A stretch of DNA of 64,000 bases, taken from contig NZ_CABVLM010000004.1 in assembly GCF_902498845.1 (NCBI RefSeq), positions 248,001 through 312,000 on the forward strand, in the 5' to 3' direction. The notes below the pieces were generated by a model. That model ran no database searches. It saw only the letters and a list, made by a program, of their open reading frames with translations, and was not told the DNA's origin. Position numbers and translations under genes: made by a program. Each line of letters opens with the position of its first letter. The stretch's first letter is position 1. Shown piece after piece: positions 1 to 9,508 of the stretch. The stretch comes from Pseudoalteromonas rhizosphaerae. Lineage in GTDB: Bacteria; Pseudomonadota; Gammaproteobacteria; Enterobacterales; Alteromonadaceae.

Positions 1-80
1 ATGGTAAAGAATCTGTTGGCTTCTTAGTAACAATTAAAGAGTTACTTGAAGATCCAACTCGTTTATTACTGGATGTTTAA
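1..80 (+). CDS. sucB: 2-oxoglutarate dehydrogenase E2 (dihydrolipoyl succinyltransferase), 3' end only
   Basis: Only the last 25 codons are in the window; the reading frame begins at base 3 and stops with TAA at 78-80. The C-terminus reads VGFLVTIKELLEDPTRLLLDV, the typical end of SucB, the succinyltransferase subunit of the 2-oxoglutarate dehydrogenase complex. The next genes are sucC and sucD, which is the conserved order for these TCA-cycle genes. A strong terminator follows at 99-130, so sucCD probably has its own promoter. The catalytic and lipoyl domains lie outside the window. Confidence 0.9.
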   Translation, partial: GKESVGFLVTIKELLEDPTRLLLDV

Positions 81-98
81 TTCAGTAGTATAAAATAT

Positions 99-130
99 AA
101 GCTGTGAGTCATATTCACAGCTTTTTTTTT
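99..130 (+). terminator. Intrinsic terminator after sucB
   Basis: A perfect 9-bp stem (AAGCTGTGA / TCACAGCTT) with a 7-base loop is followed by a run of T. It lies 18 bases after the sucB stop and separates sucB from sucC. Confidence 0.9.
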
Positions 131-257
131 GCGCCTTTGGTCGTACTGGGGTTTTCATGTTAAGCCTTGGGATCTATACTAGGTGCGCAATTTGGGATAG
201 CTGTCTATTTATGAAAAATAGTCAGCTCTTTTAGTATAAAAAATTGGATAAAGCATC

Positions 258-1424
258 ATGAATTTGCATGAGTATCAGGCAAAACAACTTTTTGCCGAAT
301 ATGGTTTACCAGTTTCTCAAGGTTTCGCTTGCGATACACCTGAAGAAGCTGCAGCAGCTGCTGAGAAAATCGGCGGTGATATGTGGGTTGTTAAAACTCA
401 GGTTCACGCAGGTGGACGTGGTAAAGCTGGCGGTGTAAAGCTAGTTAAAACTATCGACGAAGTTAAAGCGTTTGCAGCTAACTGGTTAGGTAAAAACCTA
501 GTTACTTACCAAACAGACGAGAATGGTCAGCCAGTTGCTAAAATTTTAGTAGAAAGCTGTACTGATATCGCCAACGAATTGTACTTAGGTGCAGTTGTTG
601 ACCGTGCATCTCGCAAAGTTGTTTTCATGGCGTCTACTGAAGGCGGTGTTGAAATTGAAACTGTTGCTGAAGAAACACCAGAGCTTATCCACAAAGCAGA
701 GATCGACCCATTAGTAGGTCCTCAAGCTTACCAAGCACGTGAACTAGGTTTTAAATTGGGTCTTAATCCAGTACAAATGAAACAGTTCGTACAGATCTTC
801 ATGGGTCTTGGTAAAATGTTTACTGATTTCGATTTCGCACTACTTGAAATCAACCCGCTTGTTATCACTGATGAAGGTAACCTTCACTGTCTTGACGGCA
901 AAATCGGTATCGATGGTAATGCACTTTACCGTCAACCTAAAATGCGTGATTTCCACGATCCATCACAAGAAGATGCACGTGAAGCACATGCAGCAAGTTT
1001 TGAACTTAACTACGTTGCATTAGACGGTAACGTTGGTTGTATGGTTAACGGTGCAGGCCTAGCAATGGGTACTATGGACATCGTAAACCTACACGGTGGC
1101 AAGCCTGCAAACTTCCTAGATGTTGGCGGCGGCGCGACTAAAGAACGTGTATCTGAAGCATTCAAAATCATTCTTTCAGATGACAACGTTAAAGCTGTTT
1201 TAGTTAACATCTTTGGTGGTATCGTTCGTTGTGACATGATCGCTGAAGGCATCATTGGCGCAGTTAAAGAAGTTGGCGTAAACGTACCTGTAGTTGTACG
1301 TTTAGAAGGTACTAACGCTGAGCTAGGTCGTGAAGTTCTTAAGAATTCTGGTCTAGATATCATTGCTGCTGAATCACTAACAGACGCGGCTGAAAAAGTT
1401 GTTGCTGCTGCGGAGGGCAAATAA
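258..1424 (+). CDS. sucC: Succinyl-CoA ligase (ADP/GDP-forming) beta subunit
   Basis: 388 residues, the same length as E. coli SucC. With SucD it interconverts succinyl-CoA and succinate, making ATP or GTP in the TCA cycle. The N-terminal ATP-grasp domain begins [19 protein letters not shown]; the C-terminal ligase domain contains the conserved [17 protein letters not shown] stretch near residue 320. The start is the first ATG and matches the family N-terminus. Its stop overlaps the sucD start by one base (TAATG), implying translational coupling, and the sucD ribosome site (GGAGGG) lies inside the end of this gene. Codon choice is that of a highly expressed gene. Confidence 0.98.
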   Translation: MNLHEYQAKQLFAEYGLPVSQGFACDTPEEAAAAAEKIGGDMWVVKTQVHAGGRGKAGGVKLVKTIDEVKAFAANWLGKNLVTYQTDENGQPVAKILVESCTDIANELYLGAVVDRASRKVVFMASTEGGVEIETVAEETPELIHKAEIDPLVGPQAYQARELGFKLGLNPVQMKQFVQIFMGLGKMFTDFDFALLEINPLVITDEGNLHCLDGKIGIDGNALYRQPKMRDFHDPSQEDAREAHAASFELNYVALDGNVGCMVNGAGLAMGTMDIVNLHGGKPANFLDVGGGATKERVSEAFKIILSDDNVKAVLVNIFGGIVRCDMIAEGIIGAVKEVGVNVPVVVRLEGTNAELGREVLKNSGLDIIAAESLTDAAEKVVAAAEGK

Positions 1425-2296
1425 TGTCTGTATTAATCAATAAAGATACAAAAGTTATCTGTCAAGGTTTCACCGGTGGCCAAGGTACTTTCCACTCAGA
1501 GCAAGCGCTTGAGTACGGTACACAAATGGTTGGTGGTGTAAGCCCAGGTAAAGGCGGTCAAACGCACCTTGGTCTTCCAGTATTTAACACTGTACGTGAT
1601 GCTGTAGAAGCAACAGGTGCAACTGCATCAGTTATCTATGTACCAGCACCTTTTTGTAAAGATGCTATCTTAGAAGCAATCGATGCGGGCATCGAGCTAA
1701 TCGTTTGTATCACTGAAGGTATCCCTACACTTGATATGGTTGACGTTAAAGTTAAACTAGATCAAACAGGTACTCGTATGATCGGTCCTAACTGTCCAGG
1801 TGTTATCACTCCTGGTGAGACTAAGATTGGTATCATGCCTGGTCACATCCACAAACCTGGTAAAGTAGGTATTGTTTCTCGCTCTGGTACTTTAACGTAC
1901 GAAGCTGTTAAACAAACTACAGATGCAGGTTTCGGTCAGTCTACCTGTGTTGGTATTGGTGGCGACCCAATTCCTGGTACTAACTTTATCGACGTTTTAG
2001 AAATGTTCGAAAAAGATCCACAAACTGAAGCGATCGTAATGATCGGTGAAATCGGTGGTACTGCAGAAGAAGAAGCTGCAGAGTACATCAAAGCTAACGT
2101 TACTAAGCCTGTTGTTTCTTACATTGCTGGTGTTACTGCACCAGAAGGTAAGCGTATGGGTCATGCTGGCGCAATCATCGCTGGCGGTAAAGGTACTGCT
2201 GATGAGAAATTTGCTGCATTAGAAGCTGCGGGCGTAAAAACTGTACGTTCACTTGCTGATATCGGTAAAGCACTTAAAGAAAAAACTGGCTGGTAA
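1424..2296 (+). CDS. sucD: Succinyl-CoA ligase alpha subunit
   Basis: 290 residues, standard length. The alpha subunit binds CoA and carries the phosphohistidine intermediate of succinyl-CoA synthetase. The N-terminal CoA-binding Rossmann domain begins [18 protein letters not shown]; the active-site histidine is His247 in the [10 protein letters not shown] segment. It is the second gene of sucCD, overlapping sucC by one base. A strong terminator follows at 2314-2343, closing the operon. Confidence 0.98.
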   Translation: MSVLINKDTKVICQGFTGGQGTFHSEQALEYGTQMVGGVSPGKGGQTHLGLPVFNTVRDAVEATGATASVIYVPAPFCKDAILEAIDAGIELIVCITEGIPTLDMVDVKVKLDQTGTRMIGPNCPGVITPGETKIGIMPGHIHKPGKVGIVSRSGTLTYEAVKQTTDAGFGQSTCVGIGGDPIPGTNFIDVLEMFEKDPQTEAIVMIGEIGGTAEEEAAEYIKANVTKPVVSYIAGVTAPEGKRMGHAGAIIAGGKGTADEKFAALEAAGVKTVRSLADIGKALKEKTGW

Positions 2297-2313
2297 TAAC
2301 CCGCTATGTTTTG

Positions 2314-2343
2314 AAAAAAGGCTCACTTAGTGAGCCTTTTTTA
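2314..2343 (+). terminator. Intrinsic terminator after sucD
   Basis: The stem is built on GGCTCACT / AGTGAGCC, flanked by an A-run on the left and a T-run on the right, 18 bases after the sucD stop. The A/T symmetry would allow it to work in both directions. Confidence 0.9.
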
Positions 2344-2512
2344 TTGCCATTATTTATAAAGTATTATGTCTAGATAATAATAAATTTCAGAATCTTTAGC
2401 TGTTTATTTAATAATAAAAATCAATAGCTTGTTTCAATAAAATCTACTGGTAATAATCAAAACTGCCGTTATAATATGCGATTGCTTTTTATCATTGGAA
2501 GATCTAGCAGTA

Positions 2513-4360
2513 ATGCGAATAATTTATTTTACAGTCTACCTTGTATGCTTTTGTTGCTCTTTCAATTTATTTTCATCTACTTCATTTCGTACCGCATTTT
2601 TAGTAACCGAACAACGCGCATTAGCTGAACCAAATCAGTTGATCGAAGAATTAGTTCTTACACAAGCAGCTCAGCGTATTTCTACCACTGAACACGCTTA
2701 TAATAATACTTTGTTAGCGCGGCTGTATTTATTTAAAGGTGATATCGCACGTTCACAAAGTTACTTTGAACTTGCCCAACAACAACTGCCTAAAGACGAT
2801 GATTGGATCCAAGGTTATTGGTTAATGTATCGGAGTGTTTTTTCTTTAGAAGAAGGGCTGTTACCTGAAAGTATTAAACAAATCCGCTTAGCACAAAATG
2901 CCTTTACTCAAGCAAACGATTTAGAGATGTTGGTACAAGCTGAGTCTATTGAAGGGGCTCTGTTGCTCTGGCAAGAGGAATACCCTAAAGCAATAGAAAT
3001 TATCGAAAATGCCTACATTGAAGCCAAAACTACGAATATGTCATCAACTACCATGCTTTATGTTTATGATAGTTTAGCGGCATATTATTCGACCATGTCA
3101 CTATTTGAGAAAGGTGAGCAATATGCAGTTTTGGCGCGCGATATCGCCAGCAAAAACGGCGATGTTGTCAATGGTTTGCCTGTTATCTATATCTTATGCA
3201 TGACATATGAGCGCGCTGAAAAACTTGATTCAGCGGCGGCTTGTTATGAAGAAATGATAATGTTATCAGCAATGGTAAAAGCACCGCGCTATCTTTTTTT
3301 GGCACCAGCTGGTAAGGCAAATGTCGCTCTGAAGCAAAAAAAATATTCGCAAGCGTTGCAACTACTATACTTGGCTAAAAGTTATGTCAATAAAGTGATT
3401 GTAAATCCAGCGCATATAATTGCGTTAAATAATGGATTTGCTAAAACTTTCTTAGCATTACAGCAACCAGAGCAAGCACTTGAATATATTCAAGCATCAG
3501 AGTTATTGTTGACTGATTACGATAGGCCGCTTAATAACCGTTACAGCCGTAATACACTCAGCTTAAAGGCGCAAAGCCTAGAACAATTAGGTCGTTTTGC
3601 AGAGGCTACTAATACACTGAGGTTATTGATTAAGCTTACAGAGCAAGCAAAAGAAACAACGCAGCAGAAACTCGAGCAAGAAGCACGCTCACGATTTGAA
3701 TCTACTCAACAAGATATCAAATTGCAGTTGGCTGAAGAGAAATTAAAATACCAACAAATTACTTTAGACAAGTTAGCTAAAGAAGGACAGTTACAAGCAG
3801 CCTATTCTGTTATTGGTATATTAGCGATATTAAGCATTACAATTTTCGCATTAAATCAACGCAAAGCATATTTACGAAGCCAACGCAGAGCAAATACAGA
3901 TCCACTCACTGGAGCTCATAACCGTCGCTATATTCTCGATTTTATTGAAGCGCAACTTATCGGGAAGCAACAAAACTTTTCAGTTTCAATTTTAGATATT
4001 GATCATTTTAAACAAGTAAATGATCAATATGGTCATGATATCGGTGATCAAGCCCTAATTGCTTTTAGCGCGTTACTTACTGAGCAGTTAGCTGATACTG
4101 AGTATCAATTTGCTCGCTTTGGTGGTGAAGAGTTTATTGTGGTTATGCCAAACTTAACACTTGCACAAGGGCATGATTTTATCGGTAACTTATGCATTTG
4201 TTTAAAATCGTTAAGCTTGACCGATAAAAAAATCACTTTAACAAGCAGTGCTGGGGTCGCACAAATGCAGCCAGGACTAGCCCTTAATACATTATTAAAA
4301 GTTGCTGACACAAACCTTTACCATGCTAAAAATACTGGCAGGGATAAAGTTTGTAGTTAA
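2513..4360 (+). CDS. TPR-containing membrane diguanylate cyclase (GGDEF)
   Basis: About 615 residues from the ATG at 2513. I prefer this to the in-frame TTG at 2495 because it begins MRIIYFTVYLVCFCC, a good signal peptide. The order is signal peptide, a periplasmic region of TPR-like helical repeats (about 40-390), a coiled coil (about 390-425), one membrane helix (about 430-450) and a cytoplasmic GGDEF domain. The active site is GGEEF (residues 537-541), so cyclic-di-GMP synthesis is expected. The RxxD inhibitory site normally five residues upstream is absent (the region reads DTEYQFAR), suggesting no product feedback at that site. It is monocistronic between a terminator and a convergent gene. 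Confidence 0.88.
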   Translation: MRIIYFTVYLVCFCCSFNLFSSTSFRTAFLVTEQRALAEPNQLIEELVLTQAAQRISTTEHAYNNTLLARLYLFKGDIARSQSYFELAQQQLPKDDDWIQGYWLMYRSVFSLEEGLLPESIKQIRLAQNAFTQANDLEMLVQAESIEGALLLWQEEYPKAIEIIENAYIEAKTTNMSSTTMLYVYDSLAAYYSTMSLFEKGEQYAVLARDIASKNGDVVNGLPVIYILCMTYERAEKLDSAAACYEEMIMLSAMVKAPRYLFLAPAGKANVALKQKKYSQALQLLYLAKSYVNKVIVNPAHIIALNNGFAKTFLALQQPEQALEYIQASELLLTDYDRPLNNRYSRNTLSLKAQSLEQLGRFAEATNTLRLLIKLTEQAKETTQQKLEQEARSRFESTQQDIKLQLAEEKLKYQQITLDKLAKEGQLQAAYSVIGILAILSITIFALNQRKAYLRSQRRANTDPLTGAHNRRYILDFIEAQLIGKQQNFSVSILDIDHFKQVNDQYGHDIGDQALIAFSALLTEQLADTEYQFARFGGEEFIVVMPNLTLAQGHDFIGNLCICLKSLSLTDKKITLTSSAGVAQMQPGLALNTLLKVADTNLYHAKNTGRDKVCS

Positions 4361-4402
4361 CCTGAACTTAGCTTAAGGGGGTCATTATCGACAAGCTCGC
4401 TA

Positions 4403-5473
4403 TTATAGATAATGATTGATATGTTGAAAAAATCGCACAGTGATATCTTGGCGCTCTTTATTAATAGATAATGGTTCGATGAGTGTACGGATCACACTTT
4501 CAACTTGATTCATAAACCGACCGTGGCCAATTCCTTGTTCGTCTTTTTCACTGGCAACAATAACAAAATGCAGTGAATCTACTAGCTTTTCATCATGCCA
4601 ATAATGACTGTATTGCGTTTTTTGATCGTCGGTTGAAAAGCTCAGCTTTTGCAATTCATGATTGCCATCGTTGTTATCAGTCTTACTGTTTCTAATTATT
4701 GGCATCGTACCATTTGCTATCATCGCCGCTAAATGTAAATTTTTGGCGGCGCATTGCTGAATAAATGCGTCATAAAAATGCTGGTAAAACTCTGTGAATG
4801 TTGGCTTATTAAGTAAATGATGAAACTGAGTTTTAATGGTACGTGTTATTGGGATCGCAAATGTCGTATAAGTCATCTCATTATGTTCTGCAGGGAGTGT
4901 ACAATGGCGGCTTTGGTAGCGAGGGTAGAGTCCTCTAAGTTTATAACCGTAGCTTTCTTTACATCCTTTCGCTTTGGCGAACAAGTCATAGGTTAAATGC
5001 TGATGATCACGCACTTTTATTGCTGTTTCATCGATCAATAATGTGCTTTGTAGGTATTCGAGTACTTTTTTAACACGGGTATGGAATATGGCAGCATTCG
5101 CACGCAAGTCTTCACCAGTAGCAAGGAAGAGCAAGCGAATTTTTTTACTGGGTTTGCTGCTGTCGTAAATGCATTTATGCGCTTCATGGTAACGCGGGTT
5201 ATAAAAGAATAAAATTTGCTTTTCTGTTTGTAAACAATACGACTCTTCATGAAACCTAACAACGGGAAGCTTATCGTTTGCTATCAAATGTACATTGTGT
5301 AGCTCGTATTCATCACATGAAGAGAATAGCTGTCGTGCTAAACGTTCATAACATTGCTGTATATTGCTAAAACGTGCGTATAAATCGGCACTGGGTACGA
5401 ACTCCGCTAAGATATATTGGTTTGCGCGTGCAGTAGTTGGGATATAAACGCGATGCTGTGAAAGTGAAGCCAT
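4403..5473 (-). CDS. Conserved protein of unknown function, possibly DUF3083
   Basis: 356 residues. I do not recognise a function; the N-terminus (MASLSQHRVYIPTTARANQYILAEF) and overall length resemble, from memory, the DUF3083 family found in Alteromonadales, but this was not checked. No signal peptide, membrane segment or known catalytic motif is visible; the protein is soluble and rich in histidine and aromatic residues. The start ATG has a fair ribosome site (AAGGAGAAAATA) just upstream. It is convergent with the diguanylate cyclase, 42 bases away, and is a single-gene unit; upstream lies a 265-bp repeat and then glnS. Confidence 0.6.
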   Translation of the reverse strand: MASLSQHRVYIPTTARANQYILAEFVPSADLYARFSNIQQCYERLARQLFSSCDEYELHNVHLIANDKLPVVRFHEESYCLQTEKQILFFYNPRYHEAHKCIYDSSKPSKKIRLLFLATGEDLRANAAIFHTRVKKVLEYLQSTLLIDETAIKVRDHQHLTYDLFAKAKGCKESYGYKLRGLYPRYQSRHCTLPAEHNEMTYTTFAIPITRTIKTQFHHLLNKPTFTEFYQHFYDAFIQQCAAKNLHLAAMIANGTMPIIRNSKTDNNDGNHELQKLSFSTDDQKTQYSHYWHDEKLVDSLHFVIVASEKDEQGIGHGRFMNQVESVIRTLIEPLSINKERQDITVRFFQHINHYL

Positions 5474-5673
5474 TATTTTCTCCTTAAAAGAATTACTTTA
5501 ATGACGCCACTGTAGCTTGGTTGAATGACTGTTTTATTGCGCTAGAACAATTTATCGCCATTAAGAGGTTAAATAACAACCCAGACGTGGTTCTTCAGCT
5601 AGTATTTTCCGCTAAGCACACAATATGTAATAAACCCGCATCTATTACTGTATGTTAAGGTTTGTTTTTATAA

Positions 5674-5938
5674 TATACCCAAACCACCTCAATATGCAGA
5701 ATTCAGCGTTTCACAGGGGCTTAATATCAAGGCGTTACTTTGCAACAATGATAGTCCCTTTTAAGAAGTAACAACGATGAGAGTAAATGCCTGCGAAACG
5801 CCCAACGGGTTGGTTTAAAAGCGATTTATACTGCGTTATTGATTTTACCAATAGAACCACTATTATTTGCAATCAATGCCTTGCCTAAATCGCTTTTAAT
5901 TCCAACTGAAACTCGCATCTTGGGGTGGTTTGGGTATA
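5674..5938 (+). mobile_element. 265-bp MITE-like element, copy 1
   Basis: A non-coding element bounded by inverted repeats: the left end reads TATACCCAAACCACCTCA and the right end is the near-exact complement ending GGTGGTTTGGGTATA. A second copy of identical length lies inverted at 45053-45317; aligning the two by eye gives about 13 differences in 265 bases. Inside are further inverted pairs, notably a perfect 14-bp pair at 5815-5828 and 5886-5899 (TTAAAAGCGATTTA and its complement), so a transcript would fold strongly. There is no transposase, so it would have to be moved in trans. The right end forms TATAAT with the flanking bases, 45 bases before the glnS start. Confidence 0.88.
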
Positions 5939-5984
5939 ATGCAGTAGTTTTGTCACCATGCACTATTGTGAGGATTGTATTCCT

Positions 5985-7646
5985 ATGGCGGAAATTGAGA
6001 ATCGCCCAAGTAACTTTATAAGAACCCGTATTGATGAAGATTTAGCATCAGGTAAACATGCGTCTACACATACTCGTTTTCCACCAGAGCCAAATGGTTT
6101 TTTACATATTGGTCATGCTAAATCAATTTGTTTAAATTTTGGTATAGCGCAAGACTACAGTGGTCAATGTAATTTACGTTTTGATGATACTAACCCTGAA
6201 AAAGAAGATATTAACTACGTTAATTCAATCAAAGAAGATGTTCAGTGGTTAGGTTTTAACTGGGATGGTGAAATAAAGTATTCGTCAAATTATTTTGATA
6301 CTTTGTATGACTATGCTGTAGAGCTTATCAATAAAGGCTTAGCCTATGTTTGCTTTTTAACAGCTGATCAAGCGCGTGAATATCGCGGCACGTTAAAAGA
6401 GCCTGGTAAAAATAGTCCAACCCGTGATACTAGTCCTTCAGAAAACCTAGCACTATTTGAAAAAATGCGTGCTGGTGAATTTAAAGAAGGCGAGTGTGTA
6501 CTACGTGCAAAAATCGATATGGCCAGCTCATTTATGGTGCTGCGTGATCCTATTATTTATCGTGTTCGATTTGCACACCATCATCAGACCGGTGATAAAT
6601 GGTGCATTTACCCAATGTATGACTTTACGCACTGTATCTCAGATGCGCTAGAGGGCATTACCCATTCATTGTGTACACTTGAATTTCAAGATAACCGCCG
6701 TTTATATGATTGGGTGTTAGATAACATCAGTCTTGAATGTCATCCACAACAAATTGAGTTTTCAAGGTTAAACCTTGAATACACTATAATGTCAAAGCGT
6801 AAGCTAAATGACTTAGTGGTCAATGAGTATGTTGAAGGGTGGGATGATCCACGTATGCCTACCATCGCAGGTCTTCGCCGTCGTGGTTATACACCAGCAT
6901 CAATTCGTGAATTTTGCTTACGTATTGGCGTAACCAAACAAGAAAACATGGTTGAAATGGGCATGCTTGAAGCCTGTATCCGTGAAGACTTAAACGAACA
7001 TGCTCCACGTGCCATGGCCGTTCTCGATCCGGTTAAAATCATCATTGAAAACTATGCTGTTGATACCGTTGAAACCTTATCAATTGCAAATCATCCAAAT
7101 GATGAAAGTATGGGTCGTCGTGATGTTCCGTTCACCCGTGAAATTTATATTGAACGTGAAGACTTCAAAGAAGAAGCAAATAACAAATTCAAGCGCTTAG
7201 TACTTGATAAAGAAGTTCGTTTACGTGGTGCTTATGTTATTAAAGCAGAGCGTGTTGAAAAAGACGAAAATGGCGAAATAACCACGATTTTCTGTAGCTA
7301 TGATCCACAAACGCTGGGCAAAAATCCAACTGATGGACGTAAAGTGAAGGGCGTTATCCACTGGGTGTCAGCCAGTGAGTCAATCACCGCAGAAGTTCGT
7401 TTATATGATCGGTTATTCAGCGTACCAAATCCTGCAGCAGCTGAAGACTTTGCAACAACTTTAAATCCTGATTCATTAGTGGTTTTAGCAAACGCAAAAC
7501 TTGAGCCATCACTTGCTAATGCAGAGCCTGCACAAGGTTTTCAATTTGAACGTACAGGGTACTTCAGCCGTGATACTAAGTCAGAGAACATTGTTTTTAA
7601 CCAAACAGTTGGTTTACGTGATTCTTGGACTAAAACGCAGCAGTAG
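5985..7646 (+). CDS. glnS: Glutaminyl-tRNA synthetase
   Basis: Class I aminoacyl-tRNA synthetase that charges tRNA-Gln. From the ATG at 5985 the protein is 553 residues (E. coli 554) and begins [19 protein letters not shown], matching the family; the longer in-frame start at 5958 adds nine unrelated residues. A GAGG ribosome site lies about 11 bases upstream. Signature motifs are HIGH (in [12 protein letters not shown]) and the KMSKS equivalent MSKRK, followed by two C-terminal anticodon-binding beta-barrels. A MITE-like element ends only 46 bases before the start, so the promoter or leader is probably partly element-derived. Confidence 0.97.
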   Translation: MAEIENRPSNFIRTRIDEDLASGKHASTHTRFPPEPNGFLHIGHAKSICLNFGIAQDYSGQCNLRFDDTNPEKEDINYVNSIKEDVQWLGFNWDGEIKYSSNYFDTLYDYAVELINKGLAYVCFLTADQAREYRGTLKEPGKNSPTRDTSPSENLALFEKMRAGEFKEGECVLRAKIDMASSFMVLRDPIIYRVRFAHHHQTGDKWCIYPMYDFTHCISDALEGITHSLCTLEFQDNRRLYDWVLDNISLECHPQQIEFSRLNLEYTIMSKRKLNDLVVNEYVEGWDDPRMPTIAGLRRRGYTPASIREFCLRIGVTKQENMVEMGMLEACIREDLNEHAPRAMAVLDPVKIIIENYAVDTVETLSIANHPNDESMGRRDVPFTREIYIEREDFKEEANNKFKRLVLDKEVRLRGAYVIKAERVEKDENGEITTIFCSYDPQTLGKNPTDGRKVKGVIHWVSASESITAEVRLYDRLFSVPNPAAAEDFATTLNPDSLVVLANAKLEPSLANAEPAQGFQFERTGYFSRDTKSENIVFNQTVGLRDSWTKTQQ

Positions 7647-7648
7647 TT

Positions 7649-7682
7649 TTTTATCCCTTCGCTCAAAGGCGAGGGGATAAAA
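7649..7682 (+). terminator. Hairpin after glnS
   Basis: An inverted repeat pairs TTTTATCCC-TCGC with GGCGAGGGGATAAAA directly after the glnS stop. It may terminate by itself or act with the second hairpin at 7694-7723. Confidence 0.6.
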
Positions 7683-7693
7683 GTAACAGACAT

Positions 7694-7723
7694 AAAAAAA
7701 CCTGCAATTTGCAGGTTTTTTTT
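7694..7723. terminator. Bidirectional terminator between glnS and fur
   Basis: A perfect stem (CCTGCAA / TTGCAGG) is flanked by seven A on the left and eight T on the right, so it can serve both the plus-strand glnS and the minus-strand fur, which converge here. Confidence 0.9.
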
Positions 7724-7737
7724 ATTCAGCTAATAAA

Positions 7738-8178
7738 TTATTGGCTATCAGCAAATGCTTTACATGCTGCAGTGTCAGTACACTCGCCATACAGATAAAG
7801 AGAGTGGTTGGTTAATTTAATACCATTTTCTTCTGAAATTTCAAGTTGACGACGTTCAATCATTTCATCTTCAAATTCAACAACTTTACCACATTTTAAA
7901 CATACAAGATGATCATGGTGTGTGCTACCAGAGAGTTCAAATACTGACTTACCGCCTTCAAAATGGTGACGGCTAACAATACCCGCATCATCAAATTGGT
8001 TAAGTACGCGGTACACAGTAGCAAGGCCAATTTCTTCACCTAGGTCCAAAAGAATTTTGTAAACATCTTCAGCGCTGATGTGTTGGTTATCTGGAGATTG
8101 TAAAATCTCTAAAATTTTAATACGCGGCAAAGTTACTTTTAAGCCGGCTTTTTTTAATTCCAAGTTATGATCAGTCAT
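7738..8178 (-). CDS. fur: Ferric uptake regulator Fur
   Basis: 146 residues, standard Fur length. It represses iron-uptake and related genes when bound to Fe2+. An N-terminal winged helix (residues 1-80) is followed by a dimerisation and metal-binding domain with HHDH at 87-90 and a CxxC zinc pair at 93 and 96 (CLKC); a second cysteine pair lies near the C-terminus (CTDTAAC). It lies downstream of fldA in the same direction with a 186-base gap, so it may have its own promoter. A Fur-box-like site occurs in this window at 19109-19127. Confidence 0.97.
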   Translation of the reverse strand: MTDHNLELKKAGLKVTLPRIKILEILQSPDNQHISAEDVYKILLDLGEEIGLATVYRVLNQFDDAGIVSRHHFEGGKSVFELSGSTHHDHLVCLKCGKVVEFEDEMIERRQLEISEENGIKLTNHSLYLYGECTDTAACKAFADSQ

Positions 8179-8364
8179 TAAATCTGTCTCAATTATATTT
8201 GGTTATACTAGACACCTTACAAAGATGTACACGACACATTAGCAACGATAAGAATAACGTGCCTAGTCATTAAGTGCAAAGATCAATTGCTAGAAATACT
8301 TATAAAATGTGTAATAGGAAAACGAACGTCACTATTTTATACGATTACTAGCAATAAAGTGCAT

Positions 8365-8892
8365 TTAATCAGCAAGTTCACTTAAACACATTTCTTCATA
8401 AACTTGTGCTGACCATGCTTTTACACGTTGTTCAGTAAGCTCTGGTTGACGGTCTTCATCAATGCCTAAACCAACAAAATGGTTGTCATCAGCCATGCCT
8501 TTCGAGGCTTCAAAATCATACCCTTGTGTTGGCCAATGACCCACAACAATAGCGCCACGCTCAGTAACGATGTCATTGATCATACCCATCGCATCAAGGA
8601 AGTATTCAGCGTAGTCTTCTTGATCGCCACAGCCAAAAATAGCCACAAGTTTGCCATCAAAATCAACTTCTTCTAATTCAGGGAAAAAGTCATCCCAATC
8701 ACATTGTGCTTCACCATAATACCAAGTAGGAATGCCAAATAAGATTAAATCAAATTCTGCGATCTGTTCTTTTGAACTTTTAGCAATATCATGCACAGCC
8801 ACTAACTTTTTACCCAATTCTTTTTGGATCATTTTAGCTACGTGTTCTGTGTTACCTGTGTCACTTCCGAAAAAAATACCTACACTTGCCAT
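8365..8892 (-). CDS. fldA: Flavodoxin, long-chain type
   Basis: 175 residues, the length of E. coli FldA. It is an FMN-binding electron carrier that can replace ferredoxin. The FMN phosphate loop is GSDTGNTE at residues 9-16; the tryptophan and tyrosine FMN-stacking regions (PTWYYGEAQCDWDDF and FGCGDQEDYAEYF) are present. The start has AAGG about 11 bases upstream. It follows ybfE by 14 bases and precedes fur, the conserved gammaproteobacterial arrangement that links it to iron supply. Confidence 0.96.
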   Translation of the reverse strand: MASVGIFFGSDTGNTEHVAKMIQKELGKKLVAVHDIAKSSKEQIAEFDLILFGIPTWYYGEAQCDWDDFFPELEEVDFDGKLVAIFGCGDQEDYAEYFLDAMGMINDIVTERGAIVVGHWPTQGYDFEASKGMADDNHFVGLGIDEDRQPELTEQRVKAWSAQVYEEMCLSELAD

Positions 8893-8906
8893 GGATTTAA
8901 AACCTT

Positions 8907-9185
8907 TTATCTATCAATAGCCAATCTTTCTTGTAAAATAGTTTCAATCAGCGCACTGCGGCTAATATTTTGTGCATCGGCCATATCGCTTAACGCTTGA
9001 TATAACTGCGATGAAACTTTAAATTCGACACGCTTTAAACCACGTGCTTTATCTCTTTTTATTTGATTACGTTTATTTACCTTTAACTGAACCTCCCTTG
9101 GTAGGGGATTCGTTTTTGGTCTGCCGGGGCGTTTTTCGTATTCAAATAAATCGAGCGTTGTTCTATCTGTTTCAGACTTAGCCAT
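8907..9185 (-). CDS. ybfE: YbfE family protein (LexA-regulated in E. coli)
   Basis: 92 residues from the ATG at 9185, beginning MAKSETDRTTLDLFEYEKRPGRPKTNPL, which matches E. coli YbfE closely. A longer frame begins at 9212 but would overlap the upstream gene, whose stop is at 9188. The C-terminal third looks like a ribbon-helix-helix segment (RVEFKVSSQLYQALSDMAD...SRSALIETIL), and the N-terminal part is basic with an AT-hook-like RPGRPK, so DNA binding is plausible. I saw no clear LexA box directly upstream. It sits between a DUF2788 gene and fldA in one operon. Confidence 0.85.
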   Translation of the reverse strand: MAKSETDRTTLDLFEYEKRPGRPKTNPLPREVQLKVNKRNQIKRDKARGLKRVEFKVSSQLYQALSDMADAQNISRSALIETILQERLAIDR

Positions 9186-9187
9186 GG

Positions 9188-9409
9188 TTAACCCACACCC
9201 GCACCTTGCCAAAAAACTTGAATAAGTCCTTTAGCGATAAAACCAGAACACCCTAAAAATAGCACAAGCCATACTACATAACGGCCAAATTTAGGCACAT
9301 TACCTTTTTTTAGTACGTCTTGGATAGCCATACCGATAAAAAAGAACACACCGGCTAAGCCAAAGTACAACCCAAGGGTATCAAATTCGTTAATTAACTG
9401 ACTGACCAT
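9188..9409 (-). CDS. DUF2788 small membrane protein
   Basis: 73 residues from the ATG at 9409 (a TTG start three bases upstream is also open). Two hydrophobic helices are visible, at about residues 13-30 (LYFGLAGVFFFIGMAIQ) and 44-66 (VVWLVLFLGCSGFIAKGLIQVF), joined by a basic loop, so it is an inner-membrane protein. The sequence and its position before ybfE-fldA-fur fit the DUF2788 family of unknown function; I assign this from memory. Its stop is two bases before the ybfE start, indicating one operon. Confidence 0.78.
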   Translation of the reverse strand: MVSQLINEFDTLGLYFGLAGVFFFIGMAIQDVLKKGNVPKFGRYVVWLVLFLGCSGFIAKGLIQVFWQGAGVG

Positions 9410-9508
9410 CAACGTATAACCTTTAAATTAAACGGCGCGTACTATAGCATATAAAATTGTAATAATTTAGTGCGCTAAGTCAAAAATACGTGATTAAATT
9501 TTGCTTTA

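Noticed and set aside
1010-1420. 136-codon minus-strand frame inside sucC
   Set aside because: It is a shadow of sucC on the opposite strand, rich in Ala, Ser, Thr and Pro, without ribosome site or family similarity. The same applies to other long antisense frames inside sequences such as bkdA2, natA, the hybrid kinase and the phage portal.
5912-5940. Full sigma-70 promoter supplied by the 265-bp element before glnS
   Set aside because: TATAAT is present but there is no recognisable -35 hexamer at 16-18 bases upstream, so I only note a possible -10.
5839-6021. 60-codon plus-strand frame across the end of the 265-bp element and the glnS start
   Set aside because: It lies mostly in a non-coding repeat, is not kept as such in the second copy context and overlaps glnS in another frame.
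9413-9508. LexA box before the DUF2788-ybfE-fldA operon
   Set aside because: E. coli ybfE is LexA-regulated, but I found no CTGT-N8-ACAG pattern here.
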